This document shows, one piece after another, positions 1-6,056 of a stretch of DNA of 11,669 nucleotides. A program made the position numbers and the translations under genes. Each line of letters begins with the position of its first letter. Within the stretch, counting starts at the first letter, position 1. Source of the stretch: Candidatus Zixiibacteriota bacterium (GTDB lineage Bacteria > Zixibacteria > MSB-5A5 > GN15 > FEB-12); NCBI GenBank assembly GCA_030619345.1, contig JAUXBO010000040.1, positions 1-11,669 of the forward strand, written 5' to 3'. The notes under the pieces are model-generated. The model saw nothing but the letters and a program-made list of their open reading frames with translations, made no database searches and was not told the DNA's origin.

Positions 1-2
1 AT

Positions 3-380
3 GTTATCATGCCCGAGCATCTGCATATGGTTCTGATTCCTCAACCCGACGATCATTTGGGAGAGCTAATCGGTGCAATCAAACGTATTTCATCCGGTCG
101 CATACTGGCATCTTTGCAAGAATCGAGTTCGCCGCTGCTGGCAAAATTGACGGTCATCCGCAACGGCCGGACTTACCCTGTCGTGTGGCAGCGCCGCTGC
201 TATGATCACAACTGTCGTACCGAAAAATCGATGTGGGCGAAGGTTGACTATTGCCACAAAAATCCTGTTCGCCGCGGATTGGTTGCTTCTGAAGGAAGAT
301 ATCGCTGGAGCAGTTTCCGATGGTACCACGGATTGACAGGGATAGCTCTCGATATGGACGAGTACGTCAGAGATCGCTAA
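3..380 (+). CDS. REP-associated tyrosine transposase (RAYT, IS200-like Y1/HUH), 5' end outside window
   Basis: The frame is open from base 3 and reads V-I-M-P-E-H-L-H-M-V, which matches the 'VIMPxHxHLL' strand of Y1/REP transposases, so the real start lies upstream of the window; the ATG at 9 is internal. Counting from that ATG, the HUH metal motif is H4-L5-H6. The block around W60-QRRCYDHN and Y81-CHKNPVRRGLV, followed by YRWSSFRWY, is the RAYT C-terminal signature; Y81 is the probable catalytic tyrosine. Such enzymes make single-strand nicks at REP palindromes and are usually domesticated single-copy genes. Two inverted hairpins start three bases after the stop codon, which is the expected position for cognate REPs. 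About 40-50 N-terminal residues are missing because of the window edge, so whether the gene is intact cannot be seen. Family is well supported; activity is not. Confidence 0.88.
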   Translation, partial: VIMPEHLHMVLIPQPDDHLGELIGAIKRISSGRILASLQESSSPLLAKLTVIRNGRTYPVVWQRRCYDHNCRTEKSMWAKVDYCHKNPVRRGLVASEGRYRWSSFRWYHGLTGIALDMDEYVRDR

Positions 381-382
381 GA

Positions 383-447
383 ACCCACCAGAAGGTGGGG
401 TACCAATACCTTTCTTTTGTTCCATGTACCCCACTTTCTAGTGGGTT
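383..447. repeat. Inverted pair of REP-like hairpins directly downstream of the RAYT
   Basis: Unit 1 (383-402) has the stem CCCACC/GGTGGG with loop AGAA, followed by GGTAC. Unit 2 (426-447) is its reverse complement with two differences: GTAC, then CCCACT, loop TTCT, AGTGGG, then TTT. The GTAC feet face each other across 23 bases. This BIME-like geometry, right after a RAYT stop codon, suggests these are the transposase's cognate substrates. One stem position changes on both arms (CCCACC/GGTGGG to CCCACT/AGTGGG), so pairing is preserved. Confidence 0.8.
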
Positions 448-517
448 TACATTTCACTGACGCAAGCTCAGAGGAAGAACGCCTTCAATAAGGTAATTGC
501 ATCAAATGACTATTGTT

Positions 518-571
518 GAGATAGACGAATCCGTCAGCGATCACTAAGAACCCACCAGAAGGTGGGGTACC
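518..571 (+). repeat. Diverged second copy of the RAYT 3' end plus its hairpin
   Basis: Bases 518-571 align without gaps to 351-404 at an offset of 167, with 48 of 54 positions identical by eye. The segment covers the last coding residues, the TAA stop and the CCCACC-AGAA-GGTGGG hairpin. Read in the same frame it gives VEIDESVSDH-stop against LDMDEYVRDR-stop. All the differences fall before or at the stop region, and the hairpin is identical. It is probably the end of a second RAYT paralogue whose body was lost, or a 3'-end duplication. Similarity may extend weakly upstream to about 506. Confidence 0.75.
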
Positions 572-764
572 GGTGTGATTCAGTCATTCTATCAAAGACT
601 GGTACAATCCGGAAAAACCAAGATGACCGCGCTGGTAGCCGCGATGAGAAAACTGCTGACTATTGTCAATACTATGCTCACGAAAGGAGAATGCTGGAAA
701 CATATATTGACTTGACTATCAAGACAGTCGCTACATAGAATTGCTGTACGGTGCGAAGCAATAA
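572..764 (+). pseudogene. IS110/IS1111-family transposase remnant, C-terminal end only
   Basis: The frame from 572 to the TGA at 713-715 reads GVIQSFYQRLVQSGKTKMTA followed by LVAAMRKLLTIVNTMLTKGE. This is the typical C-terminal end of IS110-family transposases (the 'FYxRLxxxGKxKxxALxAxMRKLL' block after the serine motif). The RuvC-like DEDD domain and most of the protein are missing. A shift of frame near 711 would continue as LDYQDSRYIELLYGAKQ and stop at 762-764, which resembles the usual tail of the family, so a late frameshift is likely. The remnant begins at the exact base where the upstream hairpin segment ends. No start codon or ribosome binding site is present, and it cannot be functional. 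Confidence 0.75.
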
Positions 765-950
765 GTGCCACACTGTGGCCTGCCACTATGTCACCCCAAC
801 TGCCGTTTAGACGAAATAGCTGCATATCACATAGTGAAAGTGTGACAGGCTGGCAGATAATCAGCTATAACCCAACAACATAGGCGATAAATCGCATTCT
901 TGAAAAATCGCAGATTTTCTTGAAAATTTTCGCATTTCAACGGAAACTTC
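765..950. other. Gene-free stretch between the IS110 remnant and the groES promoter
   Basis: No coding region is supported. It holds a perfect 6-bp palindrome at 767-779 (GCCACA-C-TGTGGC) and a longer imperfect inverted repeat: the sequence at about 781-795 matches the reverse complement of about 842-856 at roughly 12 of 15 positions. Both may belong to the lost IS end. Bases 891-934 are AT-rich and carry three spaced TCGCA motifs (two as ATCGCA at 891 and 907, one at 930), the first two followed by TTCTTGAAAA. This could be an upstream promoter (UP-type) or regulator region, but that is inference. Confidence 0.4.
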
Positions 951-978
951 TTGACAATATAACCGTTAAATCTATATT
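951..978 (+). promoter_or_regulatory. Sigma70-type promoter of groES-groEL
   Basis: A perfect -35 box TTGACA (951-956) is followed after 16 bases by TATATT (973-978), one mismatch from TATAAT. Transcription would start at about 985, so the CIRCE dyad that follows covers the start site and the first transcribed bases, as in other HrcA-controlled operons. Confidence 0.75.
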
Positions 979-987
979 GATCGCTCG

Positions 988-1014
988 TTAGCACTCAATG
1001 AATAAGAGTGCTAA
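988..1014 (+). promoter_or_regulatory. CIRCE operator (HrcA binding site)
   Basis: TTAGCACTC (988-996), a 9-nt spacer and GAGTGCTAA (1006-1014) form the exact consensus CIRCE inverted repeat. HrcA binds this element and represses chaperone genes in the absence of heat or misfolding stress; it needs GroEL for its own activity, so groEL feeds back on its own expression. No hrcA gene lies in the window. Confidence 0.97.
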
Positions 1015-1077
1015 CAATTGGATTTGATTGTATATTATAAGTAAACTCACTAAAACAATCCCAAGGAGGGAAACAAA

Positions 1078-1371
1078 ATGAATGTAAAGCCACTTGCTGA
1101 CCGTGTAGTGGTCCGTCCCCTGGACGAGCAGGAAATGAAAAAGGGTGGAATCATCATCCCCGATACCGCCAAAGAAAAACCGATGGAAGGCGAAATCATT
1201 GCGGTCGGAACCGGACGCGTGTCCGACGAAGGCAAGAAAATGCCGCTCGAAGTTAAGTCCGGCGACAAGGTGCTCTATGGTAAGTATTCCGGCACCGAAG
1301 TTTCTATCGACGGCGACGAGTACCTGATCATGCGCGAATCCGATATTTTCGCGATCATCACCAACAGCTAA
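1078..1371 (+). CDS. groES: Co-chaperonin GroES (Hsp10)
   Basis: This 97-residue protein has the family's full length and forms the heptameric lid of the cytoplasmic GroEL folding chamber. The N-terminal strand [13 protein letters not shown] is the standard GroES opening. It is followed by the mobile loop (about residues 16-33), whose GGIIIPDTA segment binds GroEL apical domains. [12 protein letters not shown] and [17 protein letters not shown] form the beta-barrel core, and the C-terminal [15 protein letters not shown] is typical. The start at 1078 is fixed by a strong Shine-Dalgarno AAGGAGG at 1063-1069. It is the first gene of a two-gene operon, 24 bases before groEL, under a sigma70-type promoter and CIRCE. 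Nothing is unusual in the coding sequence. Confidence 0.98.
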   Translation: MNVKPLADRVVVRPLDEQEMKKGGIIIPDTAKEKPMEGEIIAVGTGRVSDEGKKMPLEVKSGDKVLYGKYSGTEVSIDGDEYLIMRESDIFAIITNS

Positions 1372-3042
<1,671 letters not shown>

Positions 3043-3086
3043 TCGGTTGATCCGAACAATAGAGCGTAAGCTCGTTTATATAGAGG

Positions 3087-3118
3087 CCCCCAATCACGCA
3101 AGTGGTTGGGGGTTTTTT
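3087..3118 (+). terminator. Rho-independent terminator of groES-groEL
   Basis: An 11-bp stem CCCCCAATCAC/GTGGTTGGGGG (3087-3097 with 3102-3112, one T-G wobble) with a GCAA tetraloop runs directly into TTTTTT (3113-3118). A small GAGC-GTAA-GCTC hairpin lies just upstream at 3062-3073. Confidence 0.93.
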
Positions 3119-3146
3119 GTGCTTGTGCTGAATCCAAATAGATAAT
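3117..3146 (+). promoter_or_regulatory. Weak candidate promoter of the ImmA/DUF4411 cassette
   Basis: TTGTGC (3117-3122) and GATAAT (3141-3146) are 18 bases apart, overlap the end of the groEL terminator and lie about 85 bases upstream of the GTG start. A TATTAT at 3180-3185 is an alternative -10 but has no good -35. The cassette needs its own promoter because the groEL terminator precedes it; the exact site is a guess. Confidence 0.25.
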
Positions 3147-3230
3147 ATTGTAATCAGGAAGCTACGAATAAGTGTGTCTTATTATATGGTGTTGTACAAA
3201 TAGAAATGTCTCGATCAGGGGATTGTATCA

Positions 3231-4376
3231 GTGAGTAGAATTGCGGTTGCAAGGAGCACACTTGAGTGGGCAATGGAACGAGCACGGCTTACCACTGATG
3301 ATCTTCACAAAAAATTCCCCAAAATTGACGAATGGCTCTTGGGTGACGTTTTGCCAACACTACGGCAGCTGGAGAAGTTTTCCAAGGCAACCCTAACGCC
3401 GCTTGGTTTCTTCTTCCTCCCCACTCCACCAGATGATAAATTGCCCATTCCCCTTTTCAGAACTAAAGAAGAGCAAGACCTGCCTTGGCCAAGTCCCGAG
3501 TTGATAGAAACTGTGCGGACCATGCAGAAGCGACAGGATTGGCTGGCGGAACATCTTGCCGAGGAAGGAGAATCAAAGCTTGATTTTGTCGGAGAATTTG
3601 AAATAGACACTGATCCTGTCACTGTAGCAAATCGCATCCGAACTACACTTGGAATTGATCCTGAATGGGCCTCCCGCCATAGAACATGGGAGGACGCCCT
3701 CGAAGTCCTGATCGAAGCAACAGAGGTTACAGGGATTGTTGTTACAAGAAACGGTGTGGTAGGTAACAACACCCACCGTCCACTCGATGCAGGCGAGTTC
3801 CGTGGTTTCGTATTGATCAACAGTTACGCACCGATGATCTTTGTTAACGGTGTGGATTTCAAGTCCGCTCAAATGTTCACACTGGCTCATGAACTAGCAC
3901 ATGTGTTCTTTGGTTCCAGTGCTGCATTTGATTTGCGCCAACTCATGCCGGCGAGCGACCCAACGGAAGTGGCGTGCAATCGCGTAGCTGCCGAGGTTTT
4001 GGTTCCAGCAAGCGCTATGACGGATCGATGGCCAGCTCATTATGACTACGGTACTTTTAGACAAATCGCACGAACGTTCAAAGTCAGCCCTCTCGTTGCA
4101 GCGCGCAGGGCTCTTGACCTGGAATTGATCACGAAGAATGAGTTCTTCCAGTTTTATGATGCTGAGCGAAAGGAATTCCTTAAGCGGAAAAAGAAAAAAA
4201 AACCAGGTGGAGATTTCCTAAACACTCAGAATTTCAGAGTCGGCAAGAGGTTCGCCAAAGTGGTATCTCGTGCGACAGCAGAGGGGAAATTACTGTACTC
4301 GGAGGCATATAGACTTACCGGACTATATGGCCGCTCATTCGATCGTTTCATGTCATCGTTAAGAGATCGGAAGTGA
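3231..4376 (+). CDS. XRE-type/ImmA-IrrE family zinc metallopeptidase, probable antitoxin of a type II TA pair
   Basis: The N-terminus (about residues 9-75) has the layout of an XRE-type helix-turn-helix domain fused to ImmA/IrrE proteins: LEWAMERARLTTDDLHKKFP, then PTLRQLEKF, then PLGFFFLPTPPDDKLPIPLFRT. The peptidase domain carries H220-E-L-A-H224 (in TLAHELAHVFFG) and a downstream TEVACNRVAAEVLVP segment whose E246 is the likely third zinc ligand. A C-terminal domain of about 80 residues follows a lysine-rich linker encoded by an A9 run (4194-4202). The start is GTG with a weak AGGGGAT (3217-3223) upstream. The stop codon is separated by one base from the GTG of the DUF4411 gene, so translation is probably coupled. 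Pairs of an XRE-COG2856 protein with a small PIN-like protein are known or predicted toxin-antitoxin modules; whether this one represses its own promoter or cleaves a target is inferred. Confidence 0.88.
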   Translation: MSRIAVARSTLEWAMERARLTTDDLHKKFPKIDEWLLGDVLPTLRQLEKFSKATLTPLGFFFLPTPPDDKLPIPLFRTKEEQDLPWPSPELIETVRTMQKRQDWLAEHLAEEGESKLDFVGEFEIDTDPVTVANRIRTTLGIDPEWASRHRTWEDALEVLIEATEVTGIVVTRNGVVGNNTHRPLDAGEFRGFVLINSYAPMIFVNGVDFKSAQMFTLAHELAHVFFGSSAAFDLRQLMPASDPTEVACNRVAAEVLVPASAMTDRWPAHYDYGTFRQIARTFKVSPLVAARRALDLELITKNEFFQFYDAERKEFLKRKKKKKPGGDFLNTQNFRVGKRFAKVVSRATAEGKLLYSEAYRLTGLYGRSFDRFMSSLRDRK

Positions 4377-4377
4377 A

Positions 4378-4878
4378 GTGGCAGATAACGAGATCTATCT
4401 ACTAGATACGAACATCTTTATTCAAGCCAAGAAGCAGTATTATGCTTTTGACTTGGCCCCGGCCTTCTGGGAAAATCTTTTGAAGTTCTCACAGATCGGC
4501 CGTTTATATAGTATTGACAAAATAAAGGAGGAGCTTCTACGTGGGAAAGACGACTTGTCCCAATGGGTTAAGGAAGAATTTGCAAATGGTTTCCGATCCA
4601 CTGATGATGACGATGTGATTGGCTGCTACCGCGAAGTGATTGAATGGGTCTATCGTCAGCCACAATACAGTGCAAATGCAAAGGCTGTATTCTCTGAGGT
4701 TGCGGATGGGTGGCTTATAGCCGTTGCCAAAGCTGAAAACCATACAATTGTCACACATGAGACTTTCGATCCCAATATCAAAACAAAGGTGAAAATCCCC
4801 AACGTGTGCAGGGGCTTCGACATTAAGCTGATAGATACATTTGAGATGCTACGTCGGTTGAAGGTGAAATTTACATAG
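4378..4878 (+). CDS. DUF4411 family PIN-like protein, probable RNase toxin of the pair
   Basis: The 166 residues show the PIN-fold pattern: YLLDTNIFI with D10, an acidic helix IKEELLRG (E51/E52), VADGWLIAVAK with D110, and VTHE (125-128) near where PIN nucleases have their last acidic residue. The PNVCRGFDIKLIDTFEMLRRL ending is typical of DUF4411. PIN proteins are usually Mg-dependent ribonucleases that act as VapC-like toxins. Here the partner is a metallopeptidase fused to an HTH domain instead of a small VapB. The gene starts with GTG one base after the upstream stop; GGAAG (4369-4373) within the end of the partner gene may act as its ribosome binding site. Toxicity and target are not shown by the sequence. 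Confidence 0.85.
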   Translation: MADNEIYLLDTNIFIQAKKQYYAFDLAPAFWENLLKFSQIGRLYSIDKIKEELLRGKDDLSQWVKEEFANGFRSTDDDDVIGCYREVIEWVYRQPQYSANAKAVFSEVADGWLIAVAKAENHTIVTHETFDPNIKTKVKIPNVCRGFDIKLIDTFEMLRRLKVKFT

Positions 4879-4927
4879 ACTGGTGAATGTGCCACCACTC
4901 GCACAATGGCGAAAGCACACCGTTTCC

Positions 4928-4943
4928 CCACCGCTTGCGGTGG
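4928..4943. repeat. CCACCG-CTTG-CGGTGG palindrome
   Basis: A perfect 6-bp stem with a CTTG loop, 50 bases after the DUF4411 stop codon. The 16-nt core recurs at 5926-5941 with one difference. It has no T-run, so it is more likely a REP-type extragenic palindrome than a classical terminator. Confidence 0.6.
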
Positions 4944-5015
4944 AATAAGTAAGACATGTTGGTTCTAACCGCCCCCATTTTCACCCCCACATCACTGATG
5001 AATCCTGCCAGACTC

Positions 5016-5032
5016 GGTACCAAAAAGGTACC
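5016..5032 (+). promoter_or_regulatory. GGTACC-AAAAA-GGTACC hairpin over the ribosome binding region
   Basis: A perfect 6-bp stem with an A5 loop ends five bases before the ATG at 5038. The best Shine-Dalgarno candidate, AAGG (5025-5028), lies in the loop and the 3' arm. The fold could therefore limit initiation, or the sequence could simply be another mobile palindrome; the same GGTACC follows the RAYT hairpins at 399-404 and 566-571. Confidence 0.45.
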
Positions 5033-5037
5033 TCGCT

Positions 5038-5736
5038 ATGGCCAGCAAAAAACAGATCGAATCCAACCGGCGTAACGCAAAAAAATCAACCGGACCACGT
5101 ACCCCCAACGGTAAAACCATCGCCAGCCGCAACTCAATAAAACACGGACTCTACGCCCGTGACATCATCATCGACTCTCCCCACCTCCGGGAAGATGCTT
5201 CCGAATACAAAAACTTGCTCGAATCCCTTATCGAAGAACTAAAACCGACCACCCTCTTCCAGGAATCGCTCGTCATCAAAATCGCCAACTGCCTCTGGCG
5301 TTCCCGCCGGGCCATCATTGCCGAATCCTCCCAGATATTCCGTCAACTCGACTACCTCGGACCGGATCGTTACAAAGACTCCCTGATCAAAATCCTCCAA
5401 AGGGACGACATCCATGAGGAGCCACCCGACCCCTCAGAGTTAGAAGAAGCAAAAGAGCATGCCGCTCTTATAGGCGTCAAATCGATCCCCAACCAGGACT
5501 TCAGCATGAATCTCCTGCGTTATGAAATGCGCCTTGACCGCCAGCTTACCCGCGCCTACAAACTCCTGCGCCATTTGCAGTCAATCGAAAATTCCGTAGG
5601 TCGAAACCCCTGCGGTTTCGACGATAGCTCGATGGAAAAAACTGTCAGTCCGGACTCTCCCCCCGACACTAAAAATATGCAAAACGAACCCAATCCCGTG
5701 GAGCCCGATGACCCTCTTCTCTTCATCACCGATTAA
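5038..5736 (+). CDS. Conserved protein of unknown function, 'STGPRTPNGK...KHGL' family
   Basis: The 232-residue protein begins with KKQIESNRRNAKKSTGPRTP followed by NGK, then RNSIKHGLYARD. I recognise this opening from uncharacterised proteins present, often in several copies, in many environmental bacteria; I know of no assigned function. The basic N-terminus (about 1-45) could bind nucleic acid. Residues about 58-180 are predicted helical, with LxxSLIEELKPTTLFQESLV followed by IKIANCLWRSRRAIIAE as the conserved middle and LLRYEMRLDRQLTRAYKLL as a second helix. The C-terminal tail after about residue 185 is low-complexity and rich in Asn, Pro and Asp. That tail contains nine codons (5596-5622) that form a GTAG-foot palindrome. 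The coding strand is markedly C-rich, with many codons ending in C, which sets it apart from the groEL and ImmA genes. It sits alone among repeats, suggesting accessory DNA. Confidence 0.75.
   Translation: MASKKQIESNRRNAKKSTGPRTPNGKTIASRNSIKHGLYARDIIIDSPHLREDASEYKNLLESLIEELKPTTLFQESLVIKIANCLWRSRRAIIAESSQIFRQLDYLGPDRYKDSLIKILQRDDIHEEPPDPSELEEAKEHAALIGVKSIPNQDFSMNLLRYEMRLDRQLTRAYKLLRHLQSIENSVGRNPCGFDDSSMEKTVSPDSPPDTKNMQNEPNPVEPDDPLLFITD
5596..5622 (+). repeat. GTAG-foot REP palindrome inside a coding region
   Basis: The unit is GTAG, then GTCGAAACC, loop CCTGC, then GGTTTCGAC: a perfect 9-bp stem. It has exactly the dimensions and the fixed parts of the units at 5983-6009 and 6029-6055. At 27 bases it is nine codons, read here as VGRNPCGFD within the tail of the unknown protein, so the frame is kept. 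Confidence 0.8.
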
Positions 5737-5824
5737 CCAATTTGGTAGTTTTTGTCCTGTTGCACCTCCCCTTGTTTTGGCAATACCGGTCGCCGCTGTC
5801 CGAAGGAAAAAGACTGCCAATGGC

Positions 5825-5890
5825 AGTCATTCCCGCGCACGCGGGAACCCAGAGTTCTCTTCCTGGGTCCCCGTTTTCACGAGGATGACT
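5825..5890. repeat. MITE-like three-stem repeat with AGTCAT/ATGACT ends
   Basis: The 66-bp element has terminal inverted repeats AGTCAT (5825-5830) and ATGACT (5885-5890), a perfect TCCCGCG/CGCGGGA hairpin (5831-5846), a central ACCCAG/CTGGGT pair (5847-5852 with 5863-5868) and a degraded CCCCG...CGAGG hairpin (5870-5884). It belongs to the widespread 'GTCATTCCCGCG...GGGATGAC' repeats, whose translation gives spurious peptides such as HSRARGNPE...WVPVFTRMT. The first hairpin resembles the neisserial dRS3 core (ATTCCC-N8-GGGAAT) with a changed end. No transposase is encoded; the element is probably mobilised in trans or is a relic. Confidence 0.8.
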
Positions 5891-5925
5891 TGTGAAGATA
5901 ACTTGAGTTCGAAGGTTCTGGTGGT

Positions 5926-5941
5926 CCACCACTTGCGGTGG
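5926..5941. repeat. CCACCACTTGCGGTGG palindrome, second copy
   Basis: It differs from 4928-4943 by one base in the stem, which leaves a wobble pair. Nearby, 5959-5976 reads GTACCCCACCCAGTTTAC, which looks like the RAYT-linked unit at 426-450 with about ten bases of the hairpin deleted, so this spot may be a decayed pair of such units. Together with the elements at 5825-5890 and 5982-6056, these palindromes account for most of the gene-free stretch 5737-6051; I see no coding region in it. Confidence 0.5.
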
Positions 5942-5981
5942 GATTTGGACTATGCACCGTACCCCACCCAGTTTACACATT

Positions 5982-6056
5982 AGTAGGTCAGGAGGCCTGT
6001 CCTCCTGACGATTATCCCAGAACGAATTGTCAGGACCACGGGGGTCCTGACCTACT
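5982..6056. repeat. BIME-like pair of inverted GTAG-foot REPs
   Basis: Unit 1 (plus, 5983-6009) is GTAG, stem GTCAGGAGG/CCTCCTGAC, loop CCTGT. Unit 2 (minus, 6029-6055) read on its own strand is GTAG, stem GTCAGGACC/GGTCCTGAC, loop CCCGT. The outer 12 bases (AGTAGGTCAGGA and TCCTGACCTACT) are perfect inverted repeats, with 19 bases between the units. The stems differ at two adjacent positions on each arm and remain fully paired. The right end overlaps the stop codon of the membrane protein gene. This is the classical REP/BIME organisation acted on by RAYTs. Confidence 0.88.

Noticed and set aside
383..571. CRISPR-like array from repeated CCCACC hairpins
   Set aside because: There are only three units, one is inverted, spacing is uneven, and a transposase explains them.
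592..825. Minus-strand open frame of 77 codons
   Set aside because: It is antisense to the IS110 remnant, has no ribosome binding site, and shows no family features.
3087..3112. Resemblance of the groEL terminator (CGCAAGTGG) to the CCACCGCAAG palindromes
   Set aside because: The similarity is limited to a GCAA loop and a few bases; a normal terminator explains it.
5708..5983. Overlapping plus and minus open frames across the MITE region
   Set aside because: Peptides such as HSRARGNPE...WVPVFTRMT and HPRENGDPG...WVPACAGMT are the well-known spurious translations of this repeat class.
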